A program made the position numbers and the translations under genes. The notes beneath the pieces are model-generated. The model was given only the letters and a program-made list of their open reading frames with translations. It did not search any database and was not told where the DNA came from. Of a stretch of DNA of 64,000 nt, positions 50,407 through 62,200 are shown one piece after another. The DNA comes from Pseudophaeomoniella oleicola (lineage: Eukaryota; Ascomycota; Eurotiomycetes; Phaeomoniellales; Phaeomoniellaceae), in contig QWDQ01000028.1 of assembly GCA_003868215.1 (NCBI GenBank), positions 1 through 64,000 of the forward strand. Direction: 5' to 3'. Every line of letters begins with the position of its first letter. Within the stretch, counting starts at the first letter, position 1.

Positions 50407-50871
50407 ATGGACAACTTCGTCAAAGAAGGAGAACAGGCTCTCAACTCTTTTGAGCAAGACCAGGGTGGAAACCAAGGTCAGGGTCAACAAACACAAGGAG
50501 GTCAACAGAAACAGCAACAACAGACTTCTGGTGGTGGTGGTGGTGGTGGTCTTGGTCAGACTGCCGAAGATGGCTTTGTCAATCAGGGTACGTATAGTAT
50601 TTATGAGCGGTTTCCTCTAGTTTCTTTCGTCCAGTCATGATATATTGCGACCTTCTTTGAGGACGTTGGAGTGTGAGATATATTTTCCCCTGTCAGCCCG
50701 TTCCGGTTACCTCTCGTGACCATATACGTTCCTCCTTGCTAGTCGAAATTTCACTGATTCCCTTCACACACACCAGAGGTAGACCAATTCGCTACAAAAG
50801 AAGGCGTCCCGTCCGGATTCGACAACGCGATCAACTCCGAAGTCGACAAGGAAGTCAACTCTTTCTCATAG
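50407..50871 (+). CDS. small Gln/Gly-rich conserved fungal protein
   Basis: Two exons (50407-50587, 50777-50871) give 91 aa. The protein has an acidic amphipathic start (MDNFVKEGEQALNSFEQDQ), a low-complexity Gln/Gly core (GGQQKQQQQTSGGGGGGG), and a conserved end, EDGFVNQEVDQFATKEGVP, followed by FDNAINSEVDKEVNSFS. Small proteins of this layout recur in Eurotiomycetes and are often abundantly expressed, but I know no function. There is no signal peptide or membrane segment. The second exon is needed to complete the conserved end; without splicing the frame runs into unrelated sequence. Confidence 0.75.
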
Positions 50872-51387
50872 AACTACTAGAGAGAAAGGGAATCCAATGT
50901 TAGGGATGGTGTTGAGACTTGTAACAACATAATACCAGAAGGGATGTCGAGGACAGAGAGAGAGAGAGAGAGAGAGAGAGACGGAGGGATACTTTATTAC
51001 GATCTATCTACATATGGAAATGAGGAAATGGATGTGATTGATGAAATATTTCCCTCTCCCATCGTCAGCCTTTCAGAGGTCGTATTCCGTCGTCTTCATA
51101 TTTGTGAACACTTCATTCGACATTGGCATCACATCAAAACCGACGAGGACATAATTACCTAACTCGCAACAGAGACCGATGGGCGACCGCTGGAGTCGAC
51201 AAAAGAAAGCAACAGCGTCCACTGGCTTGGCGTGACAAAAGCGTGATTACTCAGCCGAGGGAACCAATGCATACATCTTCAACCTCTAATTTGTATCTAC
51301 ATTGAACGTATCCATTGACCCATGCTTCACGGCTACATCGCACTGTAAATTCCAGGGCTTGTAATTAGTATCCTGCTGCCACCGCAT
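50872..51387. other. intergenic region with GA microsatellite
   Basis: It contains a GA repeat at about 50955-50980 and then promoter sequence for the regulator gene at 51388. No other feature was recognised. Confidence 0.55.
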
Positions 51388-53133
51388 ATGGCGGTGGGAC
51401 GCAGCTGCGTCGAATGCAACCGCAGGAAGATCAAATGCGATAAGGGCCACCCTTGCTCATACTGCGTCAAAGTCGGTATTCCATGTTCCTACCCTCAACT
51501 CAACGCAGCATCTAAACGTACTGCCCCTCCTACCGGAGACGATATCCCAGATAGACTGAAACGATTAGAAAGAGCCTTTGTACGCGATGTTCCTCAACCG
51601 CTGTCTCCTGCAACTGATTCAAGTACAACGCTGGCAGAGCATAGCCTGCATCCGAGGCAAGCTCCGTCGTCACCGTCCGTCCATTCTCCTAAGGGTTCAT
51701 TGCCATCAGGAGTCAACGATCTTCGCTCTCGCTTGGAGACAAGGACTGAATCCGCCAGCCGATCAGGCTTTATATTCAATTTTCATTCGCTGTCAATGAA
51801 CATTGGAGCCATGCACCCAACATCAGATACTGTATGGACGTTGTGGCAGACGTATCTGGACAATGTCGACCCATTGTTGAAATTGACCCATACTCCGACG
51901 TTGCAGAAGCAGATGCTTTCAATCATGACTAAGACCACCACCGTATCTCCTGGCTTACATGCAATGGCTTTCTCCGTGTATTACGCAGCCGTTATCAGCA
52001 CCTGCTCTGGGGTATGCTTGACTCAATTCGGGATGTCAAAGACAGCGCTATTGGGTAGATATCGCTTCGGCATTGAGCAAGCATTGGCTCAAGCGAATTT
52101 TCTCACCTCACTTGATCTCATCACGTTACAGGCGTTCGTACTTTACTTGATATGTGCTCGCCGTGATCCTGACAGACCGGATGTCTGGACATTGATTGGG
52201 CTCGTTCTTCGCATCGCGACTAGACTCGGTATCCATCAAGAAAATGGACTCCAGCGTTGCTCTCCATTTGATGCTGAAGTACGCAGGAGGGTATGGTGGA
52301 ACATTGTTCTGTTCGACGCTCGGTGGGCTGTCGAGACCAATACCGATCCAGCTGTAATCGAGGGAGCTGTTGATACGAAACTGCCACTGAACGTCGAGGA
52401 TGTTTCACTTGATCCTGGTATGAGCATACCGCCAGTGGAGCACCATGGTCGGACAGAAATGCTCTTCCCACTTTTGAGATTCAGGTTAATGCTCGGCTTT
52501 AGGCGGACACTCTTTTCAGAAATCTTTACACGCATCAATCAATATGAGCTCACGACCCCAGAGGAGAAGTCACATTTCCTCAAAACCTTGGGAGAGGAAG
52601 TCGAAAACAGATTTCTTCGTCACTGTGACATGAGCATCCCGTTTTGCTATGCGATGGTGTCAAGTGCACGGTTGATCCTTTCCAAGGCCAGACTGCGACT
52701 CTCTCAACAAACCGGTGAATCACTCGCAAGTGAACGGCTTCTATCACAGAGCATTGACATTGTCTCGACAGCCCAGGCCATACAAAATCTGGACGATTCA
52801 AAACGCTGGGTATGGCTCTTTCAACTGTTCATCGAGCTTGATTCGTTGAGATGTGTCCTGGAAGCCGTGACCGTGACACCACACAGTCCACTCTCTGACC
52901 GCGCTTGGGCAGTAATTGAAGATGTATGGGAGCAGTGGGCTACCGTGGTCGAGGAAGAACAATCCAGGAAAGAGTGGCAGGAACTAGAGCGTCTGAAGAC
53001 GATGGCCTCCGTTGCCCGCCGGAGGTCGGTATCAATGCTGGGAGAAAATTCTGCACATCAACCACTTCATGCTTCTTCCGATGTCGACGTCAATAAGGCA
53101 GTGCTAGCTGCACATTGCAATTTCTGCTTCTGA
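51388..53133 (+). CDS. Zn2Cys6 transcription factor with fungal-specific TF domain
   Basis: A single uninterrupted frame encodes 581 aa. The zinc cluster lies at the very N-terminus (Cys7, 10, 17, 23, 26, 33; CVECNRRKIKCDKGHPC). A small upstream exon is possible because so few residues precede it. A Ser/Pro-rich linker leads to the middle-homology domain: VWTLWQTYLDNVDPLLKLTH, then LQAFVLYLICARRDPDRPDVWTL, then LRIATRLGIHQENGL and AEVRRRVWWNIVLFD. The gene ends 84 bp before the end of the convergent FAD monooxygenase gene, so the two may form a small regulator-enzyme unit. Target genes are unknown. Confidence 0.85.
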   Translation: MAVGRSCVECNRRKIKCDKGHPCSYCVKVGIPCSYPQLNAASKRTAPPTGDDIPDRLKRLERAFVRDVPQPLSPATDSSTTLAEHSLHPRQAPSSPSVHSPKGSLPSGVNDLRSRLETRTESASRSGFIFNFHSLSMNIGAMHPTSDTVWTLWQTYLDNVDPLLKLTHTPTLQKQMLSIMTKTTTVSPGLHAMAFSVYYAAVISTCSGVCLTQFGMSKTALLGRYRFGIEQALAQANFLTSLDLITLQAFVLYLICARRDPDRPDVWTLIGLVLRIATRLGIHQENGLQRCSPFDAEVRRRVWWNIVLFDARWAVETNTDPAVIEGAVDTKLPLNVEDVSLDPGMSIPPVEHHGRTEMLFPLLRFRLMLGFRRTLFSEIFTRINQYELTTPEEKSHFLKTLGEEVENRFLRHCDMSIPFCYAMVSSARLILSKARLRLSQQTGESLASERLLSQSIDIVSTAQAIQNLDDSKRWVWLFQLFIELDSLRCVLEAVTVTPHSPLSDRAWAVIEDVWEQWATVVEEEQSRKEWQELERLKTMASVARRRSVSMLGENSAHQPLHASSDVDVNKAVLAAHCNFCF

Positions 53134-53217
53134 TACACGTGTTTCTCAACGCTCAACCTGCTCAATCATGCTCCAACAGTTGCTGTTTCAGGTCGAAGAA
53201 AGTTACATATCTTACTA

Positions 53218-54743
53218 CTAGCTTGACCATCTGTCTTCTACATCCTGTGCGCAGTCATAACGCAATAGCCAGTCACCAACGCCAAATCGACGCCAGACCA
53301 GAGGATCGTCCCCGTCCTTAAGGTCAGCAGGTAGAGATCTCCGAATACCCTTCTGCCATTCCGTCTCTATGGCCTCAAAAGCGCGCATCTTTTCGTCCCG
53401 CTCACTTTGCTCTCGGCCATCATGCAGGTGGTTCAGATCCTGTTGCAATGTACCACGTTCCACGACCGTCTCAGTGCGGTCCTTCCGACAAAGCTCGTAC
53501 ACGGCGAGTGCCTTCTTCTTCTCCTCGACCGACGTAGAGCTTACGCGAGACAGAACTTCGCCCAGTACCGAGGCATCCTCGAAGCACATGCCGGCTCCGC
53601 TCGCCAGGTACGGCAAAGTTGCGTGAGCAGCATCGCCTAACAGCACAAAACAGGCACTGGGATGCACCCAAGTGTCGATGCTTTCCCGAATGCATAGACG
53701 CCATCTTGCCACAGATTTGCAAAGTGCAAGCAACTTACCAATCCTATCACTCATCAGCCTAGCTAGGAGATCACATCATAGAGGCAGGCTTACTTAGGAT
53801 CCCAATCTTTGAACAAGCCTTGCATCTCATCAACGCTGCCAGCCAATGTTGAAGGCCCATCCTCGGGCATGTCATCCGGCACGAGAAGCACCATATTGAG
53901 TAACGTTCCTTCACGCAGAGCATAGGTCACTGTACCCATCAGCTATCAGTAATTTGCAAATATAGCAAGAGGACTATCGCACCAACGTGGGCATCTGGCC
54001 CGTACCAATAATTGACAACTTTATCTTCGATGTAGGGCCTCAGGTCTGGATCTGCCATGACATCCTTCGCATGTAGGAGTAACCGATACGCCAAGTCACC
54101 GGTTCGTTTAGGAGGCTCACGTCTGCCGAGCAATATCTCACGGCATCTCGAGTTAATACCATCGGCTCCGATCACCATGTCCGCTTCTCGGTCACCTTGA
54201 TCCTTGACAGAAACGGTTACTTTACTCTTTTCTTCGTCAAATTGCATATCTACCACTTCAGAACGCACGTGCAGCTTGGCACCAAGTGCAAGCGCTCTCT
54301 TGAGAAGGATCTGATGGAGGTCGGCGCGGTGGAAATCCCAGAAAGGCGAACCGTACTCCTCGCTCGCCGAGGCAAAATCCATAGACGATATGTGGTTACC
54401 TTTCCAGCCTAGAATATTACAAACCCTGGTTGCAGTGGCACATTTGGCCAATTCGTCGGATATTCCCCATGAGCAAAGGACGCGGCTGCTGTTCGGTAGA
54501 ACCTGGATGCCAGCTCCGATCTCAGATATATCCCTGGCAGCTTCCAGGACTTCAACCTCATGACCAGCTTGAGCCAATCCTATAGCGGCACCCAAGCCCC
54601 CTAATCCAGCTCCGACTATGATCAACTGCACAGTCAGTCATTGCCGTTTGAAAAGGGATTCCCGGAGGTGTTCGTTTTACCTTCAGCCTGGATTTCGGAT
54701 CACGTCTGTCAGCTGGAAGCGAACCGGCTAGAGATTCACCCAT
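53218..54743 (-). CDS. FAD-dependent aromatic hydroxylase (salicylate hydroxylase-like)
   Basis: Four exons on the minus strand (54743-54681, 54625-53983, 53929-53794, 53743-53218) give 455 aa, the usual length of group A flavoprotein monooxygenases. Motifs in order: LIIVGAGLGGLGAAIGLAQAG (dinucleotide fold), ARDISEIGAGIQVLPNSSRV, FHRADLHQILLKRA, ADMVIGADGINSRCRE (DG motif) and FVLLGDAAHATLPYLASGAG (GD motif). No membrane segment is seen. The family hydroxylates aromatic acids such as salicylate, 3-hydroxybenzoate or hydroxynicotinate with NAD(P)H and O2. The substrate cannot be read from sequence. It lies tail-to-tail with the Zn2Cys6 regulator at 51388. Confidence 0.87.
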
Positions 54744-55403
54744 ATCGAAAGATCTTCCCTGTCGTACAAATAGAGCACTTTCCTTCCTACCAAAAAAGAA
54801 GCTAATAAGTATTTGCTAAATATATCGTATGTACGAGGTTCTCATCACATGAGGGAACCAGCCTTGGACCATCCGAATCCTATTCCTTAATGGGGGCTTT
54901 TCGTTAATTCGTTATTCATAGATAATTACTGTAATAGATAGATATCAAGAGTGGGCGTCGTCGTCGCATCTTATCGGCATCTGACTACGGTACTGACTGC
55001 CATCAAACAATCCACTTCCTATCTACCCATTAATTAATACTAGGCTCAAACAGCCTCTGAAGGGATATGTCCTCTTTCCTCATACATACATCCATACATA
55101 CTGCAAACCCTCCCCTCCCCTCCTCGCTCCCCTCCTACCTCTTTCTGTGATTGATTCAATCAGACCAAACGAGAAAAAGCAAACGAAAAAAAAAGCCCAA
55201 AAACCAAACAGACAGCAATAGTTACCTACCTAGGTAGGTTTAATTAATTCAATAATAAATCCATTCTTAATGACAACCGGCAACCCCCCACCTCGCCACC
55301 AAGCCCACTCTATCCTATCCTGCCCGTTGCTTAAACTTACGATAAGAACCCACGGCACTCGATTAATCCGCCGCCCGCCTCGCCGCCCGCAGACTCGTTG
55401 ATA

Positions 55404-55438
<35 letters not shown>

Positions 55439-55627
55439 AAGACTAGGTACCTAGGTTGGTTGGTTGGTAATTAGATATGTTTCTGCTGGATGGGTAATTA
55501 CAGCAAGGAGGTAGTCAAAGATGGGGGGAAGGGGGGGGGGGGGGGGGTTGCGTTGAATATAAGTTCGTGACTTGATTTTTTTTTAAAAATAATAATTAAT
55601 AGGTAACTTATCTCCTCTGGTCGGTCC

Positions 55628-55666
<39 letters not shown>

Positions 55667-55941
55667 CACGCAAAGCCTAATGCATCCTTTTACCTACCTA
55701 GATACATACCTATATACACATGCAGTATACAGCAATGATGTATATGAGGAGGGACTTACGCTCTCTCTGAAATCAGATACATGACACTAGCAAGATGTCT
55801 GTAGGTGTGAGGTTATAAGGTCATGGAATGCTCTAGTTACATACATATATAATTCGCCATCTCTTTCCATCCTAAAAAGACTTTTCCTTGCCATCATAAA
55901 TACATATACGCAGTTCTTTGGGAAGAAAATGAAGATCTCTC
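54744..55941. other. repeat-rich intergenic region
   Basis: No gene seen. It is crowded with simple sequence: CCTAGGTAGG palindromes (55227, 55445), a TTA trinucleotide run (about 55399-55435), a poly-G run (about 55524-55548) and an AG dinucleotide run (55634-55661). The right end is the 3' flank of the glycosyltransferase gene. Confidence 0.65.
55399..55661. repeat. cluster of microsatellites (TTA, poly-G, AG)
   Basis: A run of about 12 TTA units, a near-continuous G tract broken once by AA, and about 14 AG units lie within 260 bp. Confidence 0.85.
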
Positions 55942-57471
55942 CTAAGCGTATGGCTCCTGAGGCGTACCCTTCCTGTGTCCATTTAACCACACCACCTCCA
56001 TGAAATCATACTCTTTTTTATATCTGTACATCTGGTGCACGTTTTCACCAATCATCTTGACGCTATACAGATCCCATCTCTTCTTCCGAACACCTGTGGC
56101 ATTCACTGTCCTGAAAGGGCCTACGAAATCCTCGTAGTCGACAGGGTTGTCTGCCCACGTGTATTCTGTCTTATCGAAATCGATGTCAGGAACTCCTGCC
56201 TCGAGGTCATATCTTACGATCGAGTAGCCGTTTGTGAGGACATGATATGTTCGGTTGCCGGCCGTAGCCAGAGCAGAGCCGGCACGGGCGTTGTTCACAT
56301 GGGTAAATTTCCAGCGCTGAAGGATCGAAGCTTGACCAGCAACCGTGGCCGTTGCACACATTGACAGGACGTCCTTGTCGAACCAGCCCGTCTGGCCCCA
56401 ATGATGGTAGCTCCAGATAGGTCTTCCGGATTCAAAGAGACCGGCGGGATGGCCACGGAGGTCCCATTGTCGAAGCTCGTTCCATACAGTGATATTCAGG
56501 GATGGTACGAGCTTGTAGATGCATTTAGAGGTACGGTGGTCGCCACCGAAGCTGGGCGGACCAATGTCGTCACCAGTGCAGGCATCGAAATCAGAGGCTA
56601 TGCGGTCGAGCAGGGAACGGGACATGAAGATACCGGAACCGCCGTAAGAAAAGTAGCCGAAGTTTTTGACGTTCAACGAGGACTCGGAAAGCGTGCCTAT
56701 CCAATGATATTTCGCTGGGTCGAGGGACTGGAGGCGAGCACAGAGATGTAGGAGTTGGGGATAGAAACTGTCATCGTCGGCTGTTGCTATCCACTGTGTG
56801 TCGGGTCGTGAGGACGCTATGTGCTGAGCTAGGACTTTCCACATAGTGAAGTATCGCAGCTGAAATGGTTCTACATCTAATCGAACCAGAGTAATATCCA
56901 AACCTCTACTCCGGTATCGCTTCTGTGCCTCTTCTAGATCGACCCCGTCATTACCCGGTACCGCGACAAGCAATGACGCTTTGCTGCTGAGAAGGTAGTA
57001 TGATATTTCGTTGAGGCGCTTGTCCAGTCTGTTCAACGGTGTTGTTATACCAATGAGAAGTCCTTCTGTATAGGAACGAGGAGGGTCGTGTGTGACCTCG
57101 ACCGAGACAATAGGTGAACTGGCGCAGTCATCTTGTGGTTCAGGGTGTTGCCTCTGCAAAGGTGAATCAATAACCCCATAGTTGATAAGGTATGATCCAT
57201 CGAGTTCTACCAGTGAGGGCACCTTCTGTTCAACAAACGTCGGTTGAATCACTATCCGCGAATAGCTCTTAGCGAACAAATCGTCTTTGAAGTCAAAAGA
57301 TGACAGGGCAAAGGGGCACCATTGCTGTGTGTTCGGGTCATGAGGGAGATGAGCTTGGACGATATCAGGATGCGGCTCTGTCTCGTAACGACGGTTGGAT
57401 TTCGAATAGACCGTCAGCAAGGTGAGGAGTACAAGGAAAGGCAACAGGAGTCTTAGAATAAGGGCACGCAT
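55942..57471 (-). CDS. Fringe-like (GT31/DUF604) glycosyltransferase, type II membrane protein
   Basis: A single exon encodes 509 aa. A hydrophobic signal anchor at about residues 4-22 (LILRLLLPFLVLLTLLTVY) is followed by a lumenal domain. The domain contains LIGITTPLNRLDKR, the metal-binding DDD motif in WIATADDDSFY, the block YGGSGIFMSRSLLDRI, and GGDHRTSKCI, with WSYHHWGQTGWFDKD further on. These are the signatures of fungal GT31/Fringe-related transferases that use a nucleotide sugar in the Golgi. The acceptor is unknown. There are Asn-X-Thr sites in the C-terminal part (NRTYH, NATGV). Confidence 0.85.
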   Translation of the reverse strand: MRALILRLLLPFLVLLTLLTVYSKSNRRYETEPHPDIVQAHLPHDPNTQQWCPFALSSFDFKDDLFAKSYSRIVIQPTFVEQKVPSLVELDGSYLINYGVIDSPLQRQHPEPQDDCASSPIVSVEVTHDPPRSYTEGLLIGITTPLNRLDKRLNEISYYLLSSKASLLVAVPGNDGVDLEEAQKRYRSRGLDITLVRLDVEPFQLRYFTMWKVLAQHIASSRPDTQWIATADDDSFYPQLLHLCARLQSLDPAKYHWIGTLSESSLNVKNFGYFSYGGSGIFMSRSLLDRIASDFDACTGDDIGPPSFGGDHRTSKCIYKLVPSLNITVWNELRQWDLRGHPAGLFESGRPIWSYHHWGQTGWFDKDVLSMCATATVAGQASILQRWKFTHVNNARAGSALATAGNRTYHVLTNGYSIVRYDLEAGVPDIDFDKTEYTWADNPVDYEDFVGPFRTVNATGVRKKRWDLYSVKMIGENVHQMYRYKKEYDFMEVVWLNGHRKGTPQEPYA

Positions 57472-58255
57472 CGGAGTGTTTTCATGAGGTCACCAAGAAC
57501 AGTCTCCTGAAAGAGACATGCACACGGTCGACGAAATGCACATTCCAAGTGCGTGGTATCCCAGCAGAGATACATCAGTCACAGGAGTAAGTTAGAGACA
57601 AGAAAGGATGCGTGCTTTTATGGAAATTGCCAGCTCGTATTCCTGAATCCTGTTTGGAAAGGAATCTCGTCATAATATTACCCAAGGGGCCAATATTTCA
57701 ACACCAGGCCCCAAGTAGACGTCCCGAGGGGGATTGAGAATGCTGAAAAAGGATAATAGATATTACCGACCTCGCCGACTGGCCTGTGATGGGTATTCGA
57801 TGACGCCTAATGCAATTCATTAGGTTAGATCTACGGCGGGAGAATGACCCTCTCCGCCTCACTAAAGACTACACTTGTGGTTAAGTACAGTAGATGATTG
57901 GGGGATACAACTAAGGTAGGGGCCTAAGGCTTAGGTACCTCACCTATTACCGTAGTAGTACTTACCTAGATACCTAGATAGGTAAACTAATATGAGTGGC
58001 TGACGTGAAGACTGCTCTAGATCCTAACTAACATACTGTAAATTACATTTGATTCCTACTCGCGGGTATCACGATCATCTTCAGGCTGATAATATGATAT
58101 AATTCGATAGGGAGGATACAGTTCAAGAGCACTGTAGCTGATCGTCTCTTTGATCTACTTTCATCCTTCCTCCTGATCTCCTCGAGTTTCTGCTGCATAG
58201 ACAACTTAAAGTCAACACATCATTCGTCTACATCCTAAAACGTTTCGACCGCACG
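57472..58255. other. intergenic region
   Basis: This is a head-to-head spacer between the glycosyltransferase and the GFA-domain gene. It has a run of CTTAGGTACC and CCTAGATACCTAGATAGG motifs near 57930-57983. No TATA box stands out. Confidence 0.5.
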
Positions 58256-58720
58256 ATGGAAGGGCGTTGCCAGTGCGGCCTCGTCTCCTTCGTGACTCCG
58301 CAAGATCGACCCTTGGAAGTCTACTGCTGTCACTGCACCGAATGTCGCCATCAATCATCATCGGCCTTTGGTATTTCGGCAATCTTTCCAGCGTTCGTCA
58401 TACCCGATCCAACTGTCACCGTCACCGTTCCCCCTAAGAAGGGTGCGGAGCTTGGAGGCAAGGAGCAAGGAGCTATCGGAACATATGTGCGAAAGGCTTC
58501 GCAAGGACGACTAATGCATTGCTATTTCTGCCGTCACTGCGGCAGTCACTTAATGCATACAGTCCCAGAAGAGCCTTATTGCAGTGTGAAGGGTGGCTGT
58601 CTGGTAGGCATCACGAAAGAGATGCTGAAAGACGCAATGCATATTTGGACTCGAGAAGCCATTGTCGATATCCCCAAAGATGCCCAGCGATGGGAGGAAG
58701 GACCACCAGATGATAATTGA
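58256..58720 (+). CDS. GFA/CENP-V domain zinc-binding protein
   Basis: A single exon encodes 154 aa. The glutathione-dependent formaldehyde-activating (GFA) zinc-binding fold is clear: CQCGLVSF at residues 5-12, the second cysteine group VYCCHCTECRHQSSSAFGIS, and YFCRHCGSHLMH. A C-terminal segment, HIWTREAIVDIPKDAQRWEEGP, also fits. The cysteines of both zinc sites are present. Members in fungi are mostly uncharacterised; an enzymatic role with glutathione adducts is possible but not shown. The start is at the only suitable ATG, ten bases after a pyrimidine-rich leader. Confidence 0.85.
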   Translation: MEGRCQCGLVSFVTPQDRPLEVYCCHCTECRHQSSSAFGISAIFPAFVIPDPTVTVTVPPKKGAELGGKEQGAIGTYVRKASQGRLMHCYFCRHCGSHLMHTVPEEPYCSVKGGCLVGITKEMLKDAMHIWTREAIVDIPKDAQRWEEGPPDDN

Positions 58721-59213
58721 TAACTTGTTCTAGTAACTGGCATGGCTTGAGTTAGATGGCCACAATATACCTAGGTAATTACCTTAAAGATGATGTCTGA
58801 CCTCTCTTCAAAGGAGCAGATGCAATGTCCCCTTGTAGTAACACGATTAAGCAACAAGCAGAATAGGAAACCGTTGAAGCTGTGCTCGTCTTGATCTGCA
58901 GTGGAGGTGTGATCCATGATCCATAAACCGTGCACGCGCTTCTCTTGTCGATAAGCCAAAAAAAAGAGCGCGATCAGATCCCCTTTAAAGTTCATTGGTT
59001 CCGTCGTAGGTACAAACAACACATTCCACTCGACCCGATCCAACCATGCGCGAACAACTACACAACTGATTAACGATTCAATACGGAATGCGAAAGGAGT
59101 TCATATTGCTCTTTACTACCTCTTCGCCATTACGACATTGCCTCTCTACTCAAAACTGTGCCATTGCGGCCATACCCACCGCTCAGCTGTCCGACAAGGG
59201 GGGCATCTTCGCG
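58721..59213. other. intergenic region
   Basis: This contains the 3' flank of the GFA gene and the promoter and leader of the ApsB-like gene. No independent feature was recognised. Confidence 0.5.
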
Positions 59214-62200
59214 ATGTCTCCATCACCTGTTGGTCGGCCACAGGCAATGCGCAAATCATCACGACTCCCTGGCGGATTTGATGAAGCCTACGATGACTTG
59301 GAGCATCTGTCAGATTTCGACCAATCCATACAGGGTGATATTGGAAACGACAGTATCGAACTACCATCACTGCCAGAAGACAACAGCAATATGGGAGGCT
59401 CACACGATCAGAGTTACCAGAGCGAGCACGGACGCTCAGCGCTTGATGAGGGAGAAATGAACCACAAACTTCTTGATGTAGAATCAAGTTTCCTACCGGA
59501 ATTGTCGCATCTTGCGCATAATACGAACAGCGGTGCCGATGATACATACATGTTTGGAGTCCCAAAGGCAGATTTTGCCCAAAAGAAACCTGCCGATGAA
59601 CCCAACAATACTGGCCATGTCACTAGTAACGGATCTGGGCGTGGATCTCGCTCGCCTAAGACGCCACCTGAAAACTACAAGACTCCAGGTCCGGAAAAGC
59701 AGGAAGAAGAAGAACGAATGAGGAGGCAGAGAGAAGAAGATGCAGCTTTGGAAACTATGAGTGCTGCAAATACTTCGTCTTTGGAGACATTGTCCTCGTC
59801 GCCCACGGCGGCGGCAGCGGCTAGGACTGTTTCAAGAGTGATTTCCATGGCTAGCTTAGGTGGTTACGAGACTGCCGTCGAGCGAGGGTCGCCAGAGTCA
59901 CCAACAAGGCATAGACCTGCGGATACAACGGAAGATCTAGACGCCACCCCACGGAAAGGGGAGGATAGATCTTCAAAGCTCGAATTAGGATCCGAAACAA
60001 CTGCTAATGATGAGGGAGGAGACCAAAACTCCCGGTTGTTTGAGCCCACAGAACCCTCATCTGAGAAGCGTACCAAGAGGCCAAAGTACCTCCAAAGCCG
60101 GCATTCGAGCCAACGTCTTTCACAGTCATCGTTCGTTAGTTCGGTTACGGACCCGGAAAGTGATACCACAATGGGAGCTGACTTCGCCCTCCAATCTGGC
60201 GGTGCTGCTCCAGAGCAGAGAAAGAGCCGTAAGTCCAACAATCTGTCTCGAGCGACCAGCCTTGGAAGTATGGCATCCGGATTGTCAGCCCTGAGCGAAG
60301 ACGAAAGTCTTCCAACGAGAAGGAACATCGGCAACGCCGAACTAGGAACCTTGGACGAGGAGGACCGTTTTGCGTCGGATAACCAGCCCCTCACGCCAAG
60401 AGCATCTAAGCACAATATGACACTACCAACAGATACTGTGATTGCGAATAATGTCCGGGATATTGAGGTTCCGGGGACGTTTGCCCGACAATACCGCCAA
60501 ACGCATAGGAGTATTTCCCCAGCGAAGACACCGTTCATGACAACGCCAGCGTCCATTAGGACAGGAAAGAACATGACCTTGAAGGAGCATAGAAGTACAG
60601 TCGACAGACTTGGGAAGGAAAACTTCGATCTAAAAATGAAGATCCACTTCCTTGATCAGGCACTACAGCGTCGTTCCGAAGATGGTGTTAAGGAGACCAT
60701 CACAGAGAACGTACAGCTGAAGTCCGACATGCTACGTCTGGAGAAAGAGAACCACAGCCTTCGCAAGAGTGTACGAGACCTGGAGAAAAAGATGAAGGAT
60801 CGCGACTCTGGGGCGACAGCTGCAGCTGCGGAGAAAGACCTTGAAGATGAGCAACGAATGGCCGACGCCGAAGAAGAGATTCTCTGGCTTCGAGAGCAAG
60901 TGGAAACCTACGAGGTCGAAATCAAGAAGATGAGGACAGACATGATGTCTCGCGAGGCCGAGAAGCGACGACTCGCGGAAGCGGTGAAATCCTTAGGCGA
61001 GACCAGACCTCCGGCCAGTTCGGAGGTTGGATCAAGGGAAGAAAGAGTAAGCGCAATTACCATACTGTTGATACTTGGCTAACGTCACCAGGATATGTGG
61101 AAAGATATGCTCGAAGCAGAGACTGCGGCTCGCGAGCAAGCTGACGATGAGAATAAACGCTTGAAGGAAGAGATTGAGCTGCTCCGGAGCGAGATTGTCA
61201 CCATCAACAGGCGACCGGTGTCCAGAAGAGGCAACCGATTTTCTTCCGGCGCATCTCAAGCAAGTAGTTTGGAGAAAGACCGTGACGTTATCGGAAGTCA
61301 AAGCAGTACCACTCTCGTCGAGCTAGAGCGCCTCCGACATGAAAACTCGGAGCTACAGAGAGTCATAGGTGCCCAAACATCTACATTGACATCGCGGAAC
61401 AGGGAAAAGGAACGATTGTACCAAGAGATCGAGGATCTCAAACTTGGTCAGCGCAGAGGTGACGGACGTTCTGTTGCCGGTGATAGCATCTTGGAGCGAT
61501 CAGCGTCAAGGACGAGATCACAGTCTCAGGTCAGCATTGGCACAAGGATGTCCCGCACGAGCGACGGCGAGAAAGAAATCCTTGAAATCAAAAATGGCGA
61601 ACTTCGTGACCACGTTTCTGCGCTCAAGTTAGAAAATCAAGGGCTCAAGAATCAGCTGGACGAAGTCAACGCTGACCTCGACGCACTCGAGGCGCAAGCT
61701 CAAACTGATATCGATGCTCTACATGAAGAATTAAACATCATCACAATGGAACGCGATGATGCGGTCCGCGAGGCCAACGATTTAGATGACGCGTTCCAGC
61801 AGCTAAAGAACGAGGCACAAGAAGAAATCGACAGCCTTGGAGATGAGATAGAGCAAAAAGCTGACGATTGTCGCCGTTTGGAGGCCGAACTACGAGATCA
61901 ACAGGAAAACTTCATGGCACTACAAGCCGAATTGCGCTCGGCAGGTGAAGGCATCGTTCGATTGGAAGAAGATTCACAAGCCAACCTTCAACGATATAAG
62001 GACGTCCAACAAGAGCTTGCCTATTCTAACAAGGAGCTCGAAGCACTTGAAAAGAATCTCGAGGAAGCGACGAGCAAGATTCAGCGGTTGACGGTGCAAC
62101 AAGAATCAAGCCACAACGAGATCGCTTTCCTTCGTGAAGAACAAGACGCCGACAAAATCAAGATCGGTGATCTCGAAGCTGCTCTGGAGACAACTTCAGT

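Noticed and set aside
59864-60574. 236-codon minus-strand frame
   Set aside because: It is antisense to the low-complexity first exon of the apsB-like gene and is rich in Ser/Leu/Arg with no motif.
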